NCBI GenBank assembly: GCA_017165825.1 | Contig: CM029376.1 | Span: 17,686,039-17,750,038 of the forward strand | DNA: 64,000 bases | Direction: 5' to 3' | Origin: Hepsetus odoe | Taxonomy: Eukaryota; Chordata; Actinopteri; Characiformes; Hepsetidae | Shown: positions 14,642 to 24,665 of the stretch, piece by piece | How the letters are laid out: each line of letters begins with the position of its first letter | Position numbering within the stretch: position 1 is the stretch's first letter | Position numbers and translations under genes: made by a program | Notes under the pieces: model-generated | Told to the model about the DNA's origin: nothing | The model's input: the letters and a program-made list of their open reading frames with translations, nothing else | Databases searched by the model: none

Positions 14642-14700
<59 letters not shown>
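14641..14700. repeat. (GA)n run directly upstream of the irf2 start codon
   Basis: The GA run begins about 13 bases upstream of the irf2 ATG (14630). On the transcript strand it is a TC tract, and is likely to serve as the polypyrimidine tract of the acceptor before the coding exon. Confidence 0.9.
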
Positions 14701-14703
<3 letters not shown>

Positions 14704-14724
14704 GGCATGTGGATTGTTTTCTTT

Positions 14725-14945
14725 ATTGATAGCTACAGTAGTTCTGTAGGTAGCATCTGTCACCTGTTTGCTGCAGTAGTTCAACTACAGGCTAGTCTTT
14801 CATTATGTCCAGGAAAGAGGCCTGAAACAAATTTCACATGTACTAGATTTCCTTCATGATGAAAACTAGCTATTAAGGAACATTGGTCCTACTTTGGATC
14901 ATTTCTAACCATAAACTAAATCACTGCATTCAAATAAAAATCTAA
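14725..14945. repeat. irf2 intron 1 duplication, copy A
   Basis: The order CTACAGTAGTTCTG, TCATTATGTCC, TTGGATCATTTCT and AACTA-ATCA-TGCATT is repeated at 15585-15815 with many changes. It is an old direct duplication of about 220 bp, about 870 bp apart. Confidence 0.6.
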
Positions 14946-15584
14946 AATCAAGGCCAAATGTAACTCCATGCATAATGTACCTATATCCTCTTCTTATATT
15001 AAAACAGGACAAGACATACGACAGTTATGGAAGTTATGAAAGTGAGTAAATGAAGTTTGGCCCCTCCTACAGCCTCCTAGGTATGAAGATGATAAGAGCA
15101 AACGTGGGTTACACTAAATCTGCACTGACTGGCACATGGATGAAGCATTAATCCTACATTCGCAAACAAATGCTAAAAGACCACGGTCCTTTCACTAATC
15201 CTACCTATCTGGTCGAGTGACTAAATGCTGACCTTAACAGTTAAAATGTTACAATGCATGGCCTGCACTGAGGTTGGCTCCTGCAGGAGGCGAGCTTCAG
15301 CACCCTGAGTATTAAACCCTGCTCCCCATCTCCGCCTTCTGCCTAAAAGAGCATCTACATGTTTGATGCAAGAGTGTCACCAAATTAGATGGTCAGCTGG
15401 GTTAAAACAGGTGTGTCTGAGCAGAGACATCCACAGACTGCACACCAGGATCAGAGATTTTGGACCCATGCCACAGAGTACAGTAAGAGTCAGCAAAGTC
15501 CCACGACTGTTATATTTCTTTGACAAAGAATAAAGCAGTTTACGAGAAAGAGAACAAAAGAGTCCTCTGGACTGGGTTATTCTT

Positions 15585-15815
15585 CGATATCTACAGTAGT
15601 TCTGCAGCTTCTGCAGTTGGTTGCTGTAATTCAACTGCAGGCGCACAGTCCTTCATTATGTCCTGGAAACAGGCCCCAAAAAAAGCAAAAAAAAAAAAAG
15701 CTCCCTGCACTAGATTGCCTTAATGATGAGAACTAGCCATTGAGGAATATAGTTCTCATTTTGGATCATTTCTGATCATGAACTAGATCAGTGCATTTAT
15801 ATAAATATCTAAGAG
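15585..15815. repeat. irf2 intron 1 duplication, copy B
   Basis: Partner of the 14725 copy. A related unit may start again just upstream: 15470-15545 and 15830-15900 share the pattern AAGTCCC, then TATTTCT and ACAAAGAA. Confidence 0.6.
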
Positions 15816-15940
15816 CTGGGGACCCCTGACCCAGAGAACAGCAGAAGGACAGAGAAGTCCCGTGAAGCCGTATTTCTAACAAAGAAAAAACCATAAAGTA
15901 GGACAGTGAGGACTGGGAGATCTGGCTCAGACATTAGAGT

Positions 15941-15942
<2 letters not shown>

Positions 15943-15974
<32 letters not shown>

Positions 15975-15976
15975 GA
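15943..15976. repeat. (GACA)n microsatellite
   Basis: Seven to eight GACA units followed by GAGAGA. Confidence 0.9.
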
Positions 15977-16354
15977 GAGCATAAATGTAAGGAATATAAA
16001 TTATGGCCCCCACATCACCACAGTGGCAGGTTTTAGCAGTATTTTGGTGCCTGCAGGTGTAGAAGAGGCTGTCAGGACTTACTCTGTGCTCCGTCAGCAG
16101 CATTTCCCTGCTCTGTAAATGGCGAAAGATTAAGACTCTCTGCTCTCGAGACAAGTCTACGAGCTGTCAGGCGCTCCCAAACTTCACCCTCCACCCGGCA
16201 CCACAGGGTGTCAAGTCATTTCAAAAGTGAAAATAAACATTCCCAGATCCCGACTGGATGAAAAGCCTGATACTTTCGCTTTAGTGTTTCTCCACAGCTC
16301 CCCTGCCTCACACAACAACCCAGCCCCGAATAAGAAACGCGGAAACGTCTTTAC

Positions 16355-16560
16355 CTGCGTTTTTACGGAGACTTTCGGCCTCGGTGTAGGGAAAAATGTA
16401 GCCAAGGGTGCGAGGACACGTCTTTTAATATGTGAGGGTCGAAAAGAAATAGGGAAAGTTCAAATTAAACCGACCCCGGGAGCCAGATCGAAAGCAAAAC
16501 AACTGAAGGAAACCGTGTTCGGTGGAAATCCCCTCCCGACTCGCGCTCCGAGCTCGTGAA
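16355..16560 (-). promoter_or_regulatory. irf2: probable irf2 untranslated first exon and core CpG-rich region, with an NF-kB-like site
   Basis: This is the only CpG-rich stretch upstream of the irf2 start codon. On the minus strand a good splice donor (AACGCAG|GTAAAG) ends at 16355, so an untranslated exon 1 spliced to the 14.6 kb exon is likely. The minus strand carries GGGGATTTCC at 16533-16524, a match to the NF-kB consensus GGGRNWYYCC. A second possible donor lies at about 16083. The transcription start is not fixed by sequence alone. Confidence 0.5.
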
Positions 16561-17042
16561 GCCACTGGAGCCTCGTGAGCGAATCGTCCCTCACAACGGC
16601 AGCAGTTCACATGAACCGATTCCCAAAAAGCGCATGAATCTATTGTTAGAAACTGTTTTTGAAAGTGTGGAATGCGTTATAAAATTAAGATGCACTTTGT
16701 CTTATTGATACTGCTAATTCTTCGGAAGTCCTCTCATCGCTTTGTTTCGCGTTCACACCGCGAAAATTCGTCTCATTCTCTATGCAGAGCTACATATCAT
16801 TCATCCATATTAAAGCTAAAGCGAGAACGATGGGGATCACTTGGATCGCTGAACTGAATGTCTTTTACGTGGAGGAGATGAGAAAAAAGTACACTTGACT
16901 TCAAACGGACACTTTAATCTTTAACCATCCGACACATTGAATTGAGTAACTCGAAAGAATCGGTTAAAGAAAGTGATTCGAACTTCGAATAACGAACAGC
17001 TAGAGGGCGTTCTGCCGACTACCCGTATTCCGGCTGCTGTGC

Positions 17043-17120
17043 TGTGATTGGCTACCATACCGCGGGTCTTGCGTTGTGGTTGGCTAAAGCATTGCAAGTC
17101 CTGCGATGTGATTGGCACCT
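17043..17120 (-). promoter_or_regulatory. three CCAAT boxes repeated every 32 bp
   Basis: The plus strand reads TGTGATTGGCT at 17043, TGTGGTTGGCT at 17075 and TGTGATTGGCA at 17107. Read toward irf2 these are CCAAT, CCAAC and CCAAT boxes in forward orientation, exactly 32 bp apart. Part of the flanking sequence repeats too, so the array looks like a 32-bp tandem duplication. CCAAT boxes bind NF-Y. The position, just upstream of the irf2 CpG region, suggests part of the irf2 promoter. Confidence 0.6.
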
Positions 17121-17216
17121 TTCCTCAAAAACGTCAACCAGGAGGCGGGCGTTGTCGCAAAACAGGTCGGGATAAAATACAAAAACAAGGCTGAGTACAA
17201 GCCAGGCTGAGCTCAT

Positions 17217-17228
17217 TTTCATTTTCAC
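17217..17228. promoter_or_regulatory. ISRE / IRF-E element upstream of irf2
   Basis: TTTCATTTTCAC fits the interferon-stimulated response element TTTCNNTTTCNY; the other strand reads GTGAAAATGAAA. It lies about 100 bp upstream of the CCAAT array relative to irf2. IRF and ISGF3 factors bind such repeats, and human IRF2 is known to have an IRF-responsive promoter, so feedback or interferon control of irf2 is plausible. Binding is inferred from sequence only. Confidence 0.55.
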
Positions 17229-18105
17229 TTCCCTTTGCTTCTGTACAGCTTCTTGAAGCGAGAAACAACAGGAATTGAAACTAAATTCAAACGAAAATCG
17301 CATAGCCTCTTAAGAGAGTTACAGCAAACGGAGGCAAAGATGTAGAACATGCTTTCTTCCCATTTGTGCAACTGCACACTTTTAAACTGTTGTGGATGAC
17401 ATGTTATTGGATGATCTATTTGTTGGTTCAATAATGTGTTCAATATGCGGATGCATCTGTTAGCCTATTCCGGCCACAACTGTTGGCCTTATGTGCACAT
17501 TTCAGTGCGTTTGATACTCTTGTTTTAGGGAGAACACCTACACGAGCAAAGTGTAATAAAAGTAGATTACAAAGTAAAACATTCTGCAGTGTTACTGCTC
17601 ATGAACCCCTCACATCTAGTGCTGCTGCAGCAAATAACAGCTCTTTCTGGAACTTATCATGGTAAACCTTTTTGCCATACCCCAAAAGTGTAATTAGTCT
17701 TGCTGAACATGCACACACAGCCTTATCTAAAGGGTCACGCCCTTAAACTCCCTGTTTATGGTGCAGCACAGTAGATCCTTGAGAATTTGGAGAAAAACAA
17801 ATTCTAAACACAAACTGAGCAAAAAGCTCGTTTTTCAGTAAATTTGCATGCGTAATCATTGGCACTGCAATACAACTGGTGTCTCGTTTTAGAACCGAAA
17901 ACTCAACATTTTGCAAGTTGATACTTGCTATAAGAAATGGAAATGAAACTGTTTATTGCAATGTGTCATCGCTTCTGCTTTCTGTTCTGTTTGGCAAAAA
18001 AGGATCTTTGGTGAATGTCTACTCTTAACCGCAGGGGGTTTATTTACTTTATGAAACTCCACTAATACACACATACACATACACATACTTTAAAAATAAT
18101 GCAAT
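17229..18105. other. intergenic stretch between irf2 promoter and casp3 3' end
   Basis: No coding exon is visible. The short reading frames here have no homology I recognise. Apart from the IRF-type repeat at 17934, the stretch is plain AT-rich sequence. Because both flanking genes are transcribed leftward, it should hold distal irf2 promoter sequence. Confidence 0.5.
17934..17950. promoter_or_regulatory. second IRF-type GAAA repeat between irf2 and casp3
   Basis: GAAATGGAAATGAAACT holds GAAANNGAAA followed at one base by GAAACT. It lies in the roughly 0.9-kb gap between the casp3 3' end (about 18.1 kb) and the irf2 promoter (about 17.2 kb). It resembles an IRF-binding site, but the half-site spacing is only partly canonical. 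Confidence 0.35.
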
Positions 18106-18125
18106 TATTGCACAATTGCAACATA

Positions 18126-18131
18126 TTTATT
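18126..18131 (-). terminator. casp3: casp3 polyadenylation signal
   Basis: TTTATT on the plus strand is AATAAA on the coding strand, about 430 bp past the casp3 stop codon. It is the first such signal downstream and gives a 3' UTR of roughly 450 bases. Confidence 0.5.
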
Positions 18132-18562
18132 GGCATCTTTTCTGAAATTAAAATAAAGCTTTTCTTTTGATCTGTAGTGATCACCAAACTTTTTGTTTCC
18201 TTACTTGAAAAAAATGGTACACATGGCAACATGATCAAAAAGAAAGTCTGAAAAGTTTGAGCCTTGATTTCACATAGGAAAATATAATCTAAATATGATC
18301 CTTTTATAACACTTCTGAAAATGCCATCCAACAAGGTGAATTACACACAGTTTCATTAAAGCTTAGTTTTACACAAACTTTATACAAATCATTAGCTGTA
18401 GAACACTGTAAAAAAGAATCTGCATGAATGTTGTGCTCGTTCAAGCACTGTTTTTCAGGAACTGTGTTCTTTATGCTCTTTATCTTCTGTCTTTTCATTT
18501 TTCAATACTTAACACTCTAAAATGATACCTAAGCCTTATTTCATTGATTCTGAAATGAGCAG

Positions 18563-21500
18563 TCACTTTGTGAAGCGCAGCTCTTTGGTCAGCATGGACA
18601 TAATGCATGGTATTTGTTTCATGGCGTTGAAACCTGGCACATTAGAGAAAGACTGGAACTCCAGCGCCACCTTGTGATTGACACATGTCATGATTTGCAT
18701 AATCTCCATCTCTCTCCAGTATTTGGACAGGATTTCACACAGGGAGGATATGAACCAGGACCCATTGGCTGTGTTTCTCCAAGAATAATAACCTGTTGGA
18801 AAGTAGAGATTTCATGAAGCTAACTCAAAATAACAAACCTGCAGCCATACTACATCCATCCATAAACTAAGGCACCTGGCTTAACCTAACCTGGGTTACC
18901 AAGCTGAACACACAGACAAAACCATTCATTCACAGTCATGCTTAGGGGCAATTTACCATCTCCAGAGATGCTTTGGAAAGAAACTGCTTGGAGAACATGC
19001 AAATTCCAAATAGAAAGGAACCAGGCTGTCCCGACTGAAAACTGAACCCAGAGCCTTAATGCAATGTTAATATACATTCACAGATTTACAATAACCAAAG
19101 CTAGGGAGCATTGCTTCTTAACACATTATAAAATGCACATTCTTTCGACATGTTCTTATCTAAACCAATTTTCTTGGTATTTACTTTTTTCAAATATCCT
19201 CTGAAAATGCCAACTGGCGAGCTGTTAGCTCCACCCTTTCACAATGAATGGGTTCACTTGGGTTCACTGACAGCGTAGACTCCTTTTGAATGAGTCACCA
19301 CCCAGCTCAGCCAATCATAAAAGGGCTCACTGATACATATCAGTTTTAAGTAGATAGTTTTTTTTTTTTAATTAATGGGATAGGGAGAATCTTTTAATAG
19401 ATAGATTTTGAAGTAAAAAGGATTTCTACCTGGGGCAGTGGAGTATGCATACAAGAAATCTGCCTCTACAGGAATCTTTTGTGCCCCCTCTGAATCAGCA
19501 ACACTGTCAGTCTCAATGCCAGGGTCCAAGTCTGTTCCACGACATGCCTGAACTCAAAACATGACATGAGAGAGTTTAGAGTGAATACTGTGCGTTGCAA
19601 ATTCCCAATTCATTACTACATTGACAAGGAAAGGCCTTTAAAAACTAAAGCAAAAGAAAAGTACAAATTGTTTTCAACATGTGCACGAACACGTCTTGTG
19701 CCCACATGTAAAACCATAGTGATCTTTTCTAGTGGTGTTGAAACTTTGAGTCATTGAGTCAGTTTAAAGTGAACAACTTGCAGTGTCCTATGAGCATAGC
19801 TGTCAATGGGGTACCTACCCCTTGTTCATCTAAAATAAGACGAAGCCAAATACTTGGACAAGACATGTAGTTAAAATAATATTTAAACCCATAAATCATT
19901 TCATAATTTTGAATCAGACCTGTATGAAGAAAAGCTTAGGTTTGCCAACTAAAGAAGTACACCGATCTCCTCTGAAGAATGCAGATAACTCTTTCAGCTC
20001 AACAGATCCATCAGTGCCACTGATTGCTTGTTCATCGCCATGGCTCAGAATCACACAGACAAACATGGCTGACTTGCTGTGGTCTTCCTTGGACACTGGT
20101 GGTTAAAGGAAATACAAAAGTTAAAATTATATCAGTAAACAGCTGGAGTATTTTAACCAACACAAATCAAAAAAAGCCTTTAGATGGGCATCATAATTTG
20201 AAAGTCTTATCTTTCAGATACATCTCACCCACGGTTAACAATTATGCTCATTGATATACATATGCAATTTCATTTCATCCAACCTGATGACAAAAGCTGC
20301 TTCATTTGTGAAACAGTGCGGTTGGTCTGCACAACAGTATTGAAGCCCATCTCGCTGAAGACTTTCATCATATCTGCTGCATCCTTGTCTGTCCCATTTC
20401 GAATCTGCAACCCTTTAAAAGAGATTAAGTCTGAATAGAATTCTTATTTAAAGTTAATGACAAAGATTGACTGTTTGAAATCTTACCTGTAGAAGGGTGA
20501 AAGTTCTTGTTGTTGATGATGACACATTTACCAAGGCTGGGGTAGTCCAGACTGTATCTTGGAATGCCAGGAGGTACCTTTCTTTTGAGAGGAAGAGATT
20601 CACTGCGAGACCTAAACAGAGCACAGATAGCATGTCTGTCTCCTGGTGTTTAAGGCATCTTTTGATTCAAGATGAACAAGCCTTGCTGAGATGAATTAGA
20701 CTCAACACCACCTTAAATGTAATTTCAACTTAATTCACTAGTTCAGAATTAAACAAAGATTGGTTTCATAAAAATGAGAATGTTAAAGTCAGAAAGACCA
20801 GATGAACGTGCTTGTGACTGGATCAGTAACAGGCACAGAGCTCCACTTACATTCAGGCGTGAGCAAAGTGGAGATGGAGTACTGGTATGGGCTGGTCTTA
20901 TTAAAATGGAGCCTGTGAGACCTTTTCGGATTGAGGAAGGACTTTAGTTTTTAGTAGACAATTTCTTAGATTGACATTTACATTTATGGCATTTAGCAGA
21001 AGCTCTTATCCAGAGTGACTTCCATGTCCTAATTACAGGGACAGTCCCCCCGGGAGCAACTCAGGGTCTTGCTCAGGGATCCAGTGGTGGTAGTGCTGGA
21101 GATGGGATCTCTTGATCCAGAGGTCTGCAGGCAAGTACCCTACCACTAGACCACCACCACCCCACAAGCAGTGGTTCAAGAAAAAGTTTCATCTTTCAAG
21201 AAGAACATTATTTTTATGTAGGACAATGCTCCATCATAGCTCTCCACTGCATGGCCAGTAAAGACCTTAAAATTAAAGAATAACGACATGGCCCCCTTCC
21301 TCCCCTGACCTACACCCTATTGAGAACTTGTGGACCTTCTTGAACAGGAGATTTATGGGGAAGGAAAACAGTGCACCTTTCTGAACAGAGTATGGGAGGC
21401 TGCGGTTGCTGCTTCACAAAAAAAAGAAACTGACTCCATGAATGGAAGGATTATGACGGTTGAAAAAAAAGGGTGTCTATATACAGTACTGTGCAAAATA

Positions 21501-22849
21501 TAAATTATAAATATAAATAAATGCAGAAATATAAATAATGATTGTTTATTTTTATCAATTTACAAAATGCAAAGTGAGCGAACAAAAGAAAAATCTAAAT
21601 CAAATCAGTATTTGGTGTTACTACTTTTTGCCTTCAAACCAGCATCAGTTCTTCTAGGTACACTTGCACAAAGTCAGGGATTCTGTAGGATTATAGTCAG
21701 TGTATGATCAACCAATTTTACCAAACAGGTGCTGATGATCATCAATGTCACACGGAGGTTGAAACACAGTCATGTTTGGAACAACCGACCAGCCGAGTTC
21801 CTTCAAAAACTGTGTGCAGGTGTACCTAGAAGAACTGATGCTGTTTTGAAGCCAAAGGGTGGTCACACCAAATACTGATTTGATTTAGATTCTCTTTTGT
21901 TCATTCACTGCATTTTGTTGATTGATGAAAATAAATGATCAACACTTCCATTTCTGAAAGCATTCTTTGTTTACAGCATTTTTTCACACCTGCCTAAAAC
22001 ATTTGGAAAATTTTCATTTAATTGTGTAATAATTCTGCACATGTGTGTGTGTGTATATAAAGGTACCGTGAATTTGATCAAATTCTACCTCCAAAGTTTC
22101 CACACCATTTTTGATCTCTAGAGCAACTGTCCCTTCCTCAAAATAGTTGGTTACATTTGTTTCTTCAGCTCTGTTGTCAAGCTGGAAATCAAGGCATTCT
22201 GAATCCCACAATATACAATACTCTCCAAAAAAGTAAACAGCAAGGTTGGTTTATTAATAATTATTTTCTACTTTCTGCAATGGAGTGGCGAACTGGCCAA
22301 GGCACTTCCACACCTTTCCCCACTGTACAAGCTGGGACAGACACACCCTGCAGCCCTAAATAGGACAAGCAGCTATGAAAATGAGTGAGTGAGTGAGTGA
22401 TAGAGAGACCTGATTTCATTCATCTGTCTCTCGTTTAGTAGATTGTTTGTTAACACACAGTTTGTTCTTGTTAGATATAGATAGAAATAAGTGTCATTTA
22501 CTTTAGTTGAGTCTTAAACCTTCTGTTTCAACACTTTTGCACTCTTGAAAAACTGGATGGTCAGACACACAACATACACAACACTGTGTGCTACCAGGAA
22601 CTAAAAGCTGGAAACAAAAGGTCAAACCAGATCTTTCAACTCATATCTTTGGATCTCAAACCCAAATGTCTTTCTACTTTTAAAGGAAAATGTATGTTAG
22701 GCAATCTTACTCATTATTTTTCATTTATATATAAGTTTTCTCAGCATTTTGAAATATTTTATATTAGAACCATACCCTTTCTGGTCATATCCCTTGGCAT
22801 CCACACAGTCACCTCCATTTGTTCCTTCAGCACTATCCCTGTCAGACAT
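18563..22849 (-). CDS. casp3: caspase-3, 6 coding exons, complete (283 aa)
   Basis: Coding exons: 22849-22776, 20611-20487, 20412-20284, 20095-19920, 19547-19430, 18792-18563; phases agree throughout. This is the executioner cysteine protease of apoptosis, cytosolic, cleaving after DEXD-type sites. Catalytic H128 lies in LSHGDE and C170 in QACRG. Substrate-arginine equivalents are R71 (IRNGTD) and R213 (YSWRN); the RGD is at 151-153. The large/small subunit cleavage site is IETD182-S183. The end, KQIPCIMSMLTKELRF, is family-typical, as is the length (human 277). The N-terminal GDCVDAK resembles fish casp3a. The prodomain lacks the human ESMD-S processing site and has a basic LKRK stretch at 33-36. 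The donor after residue 109 (CAG|GTTGGA) is weak. The long first coding intron (20612-22775) holds a SINE and a palindromic element. Confidence 0.95.
18840..19070. repeat. interspersed repeat fragment in the last casp3 intron
   Basis: GGAGAACATGCAAATTCCAA and GGAACCAGGCTGTCC resemble a common fish repeat. A weaker relative lies at 52470-52570 in a frmpd1 intron. Confidence 0.4.
20980..21165 (-). mobile_element. tRNA-derived SINE, family A
   Basis: Read on the minus strand it starts GTGGTGGTCTAGTGGTAGGG (tRNA A-box-like) and ends in GGATAAGAGCTTCTGCTAAA followed by a TAAATG tail, a tail shared by many fish SINEs. It lies in the first coding intron of casp3. Confidence 0.75.
21481..22010. mobile_element. 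palindromic DNA element, copy 1 (casp3 intron)
   Basis: The two halves are near reverse complements: the left half has AACAAAAGAAAAATCTAAAT and TTCTTCTAGGTACACTTGCA, and the right half the complements. Ends are of the type CAGTACTGTGCAAAA; the left end is damaged. The central unpaired part has TGCTGATGATCATC. No transposase is inside, so it is a fold-back or MITE-like element. Confidence 0.7.
22265..22400 (-). repeat. common fish interspersed repeat, fragment
   Basis: The minus strand reads TCATTTTCATAGCTGCTTGT, then a GGGCTGCAGGGTGTGTCTGTCC-like consensus and ends near the GCCACTCCATTGCAG-type sequence. A related piece lies in forward orientation at 28465-28605. Confidence 0.5.
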
Positions 22850-23149
22850 GCTCTTACAAGAACACGAGTGGAAAAAAATTCAAGGTTAGAGTTTCTATAT
22901 GCTTGAAAATATTTGCCTGGAAAAGACACTGTCAGAAAGAAAAATGATAAATCTGCACTAATTACTGTGCACGAAAGGAGAGCACAGTCCTTTTAATATA
23001 CACTGCAATAAACCTTTGTTTTTTTATATTCAGCAAAGCTGACTCCTCTGATCTGCATGATTGTTTGTGACTCGCTTGTTCTTCAGTTAAAAGCCGCCCA
23101 AAATAAAAGAGTGACCTAGATGTCATATAAGTAAGTCATTACTACATAT

Positions 23150-23395
23150 TCAAGGAAACTATAATGAAAGTGAAAGTGACTATTTTGTCATCATGAAACA
23201 TGGCACAACACCCAGAGAACCACAAAATTCAACCTCTTCTTTTCACTCAAAGACACCATGCAGCAGGGGACAGCTATTTAAAGCACCCGGGGAGCATTGA
23301 TGGGGACGGTACCTGGGTCTGGGATTCAAAGCCTCAACTTTTTGATCATGGGACCTAGTTCATAACCACTAGGCCACCCTTGCCACTTCATCAGT
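23150..23395 (-). mobile_element. SINE family B (casp3 first intron), tail with GAAAGT repeats
   Basis: Reverse orientation: tail TGAAAGTGAAAGTGACTATT, then TTGTCA, body GATGGGGACGGTACC, head CTAGGCCACCCTTGCC. It lies between the untranslated exon 1 and the first coding exon of casp3. Confidence 0.65.
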
Positions 23396-23782
23396 CAGCA
23401 TTCATTTTCAGTATGCTGACAGTGCTAATCTCAATAAACAATATGCCTGCGGAGTTTTCGTTCCTTAAAACCAACTGAAATAAACGTCACCTCTCACTGG
23501 TTTGAGACGGAAATCCCATGAAGTGGGAAGAAATAGAAGATTCCAGCTCGTCTGATTTATATTGATCTCAGTGAAAAGGAAGCGAATGTGTCATTAGTTA
23601 AGACAGATCACTCAGATCAAGGCGACGCCTCTGGTCTACAGCGGCACCTTATCAGCAGCGACATCATGACAGTGTATTTATCCAAAGAGCTACACTTTAA
23701 CAGCGGCTTGAACTAAAACTAAAGAACTCCTTACACACCGGGGCTTCTTTAACCCACCGTGAAGGTCCATTGCTTTACTTAC

Positions 23783-23930
23783 AGAGTGTTGTAGGTGCTC
23801 CTAGTGAAAGAACGAAGTCCAGAACAGCTGCTGCGCTTCTCAGCTTCAACTTTAAAGACGGACAACGCGTTCCTGCGCCAGCCAATCACAATGCAGATCA
23901 GCGCAAAGCCCCGCCCTCTTACGCAACAAA
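23783..23930 (-). promoter_or_regulatory. casp3: casp3 untranslated first exon and promoter
   Basis: The minus strand has a strong donor CACTCT|GTAAGTA, with the exon ending at 23783. Upstream of it in the direction of transcription are an ATTGG (inverted CCAAT) at about 23881-23885 and a GC box (GGGCGGGG on the minus strand) at about 23911-23918. This matches the head of a housekeeping-type gene, and the only coding gene reading leftward from here is casp3. The exact start site is not visible. Confidence 0.6.
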
Positions 23931-24032
23931 CGCCCTCTGGAGCCAAAACTGACCAAATTTAGTTTTTTTGTAAGTTTATAAATCAGTGTTGTTTTAAACA
24001 GGAATGTACAATAATAACAAAGACAACAACAG

Positions 24033-24110
24033 CAACACTAGTTTTACTACTAGTGTTAAAACTAGTAGTTTTACTAGTTTTATTACTAGTAGTAGTGAAA
24101 AATAAATAAC
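24033..24110. repeat. ACTAGT-rich inverted repeats
   Basis: ACTAGT or a close form occurs six to seven times in both orientations, with small palindromes such as AACACTAG-TTTTACTA-CTAGTGTT. It may be a degraded palindromic minisatellite. Confidence 0.5.
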
Positions 24111-24249
24111 TGGTTTTAAAATTGGAAAAACTGAACTTGAGAAAAATGTTATTTTTACACAAGATATGTTTGTACGCATATAGTATGAAACAGCAAGAAA
24201 TTAAAGAAGAAGGAAAAAAACGGAATAACAGCTAAAATAGGGTCATAAT

Positions 24250-24322
24250 AAAGTGAAAGTGAAAGTGAAAAGTGAAAGTGTGGGGCCAACTCCCTAACCA
24301 CTAGGCCACCGCTGCCCCATCC
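24250..24322 (-). mobile_element. SINE family B fragment with GTGAAA-repeat tail
   Basis: The head ACTAGGCCACCGCTGCCCC and the tail AAGTGAAAGTGAAAGTGAAA flank a short remnant. It lies between the casp3 promoter and the DHRS13-like gene. Confidence 0.55.
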
Positions 24323-24579
24323 ATAATACCGTCCATTTCCGGAATACTTCACAATACTTCACAACTGGGTTAATAATTGATATTTAATTCAAAGTACTGT
24401 AATGACTATAAACGGTTATAACTGCATTTCTTACCAAATAAAAAGCAATGCTTCTTGTCTGCCAGTTTTTTGGGTGGTATTTAGTTATTATAGATAATAA
24501 ATGATTCACCGAATTACTGACACACTAACATGTGTAAATAAAAACTATATTCAACGAATCTACTATTGATCTGTATCAT

Positions 24580-24665
24580 TCTTTCGGCTGCTCCCATTTA
24601 GGGGTCGCCACAGCGGATCAACCATCTCCATTTCTTCCGGTCCTCTGCATCTTCCTCTGTAGTAA
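24580..24665. mobile_element. short LINE-type fragment
   Basis: The motif GGCTGCTCCCATTTAGGGGT, then a CGCCACAGCGG-type stretch and CATTTCTTCCGGTCCTCTGC, resembles the end of the 38.3 kb LINE copy (AGGAGCCACAGCAGATCACC...) and is a very common fish repeat. Confidence 0.55.

Noticed and set aside
16227..16559. 110-codon plus-strand frame over the irf2 CpG region
   Set aside because: No recognisable domain; CpG-rich sequence opens frames by chance and the minus strand fits an untranslated exon.
17161..17235. GATAAAATAC as a plus-strand TATA box of an unlisted gene
   Set aside because: No plus-strand coding sequence follows before the casp3 3' end, and the CCAAT boxes point toward irf2.
20487..20643. 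Alternative upstream acceptor for casp3 exon 2 (CCAG at about 20643)
   Set aside because: The acceptor at 20611 has a better pyrimidine tract and matches the phase 2 donor of exon 1.
22014..22211. 65-codon frame in the first casp3 intron that looked like an extra N-terminal exon
   Set aside because: Its possible splice sites do not match the phase of the flanking casp3 exons (phase 2 needed), and the frames run into stops. The exons at 22776 and 20611 join in phase without it.
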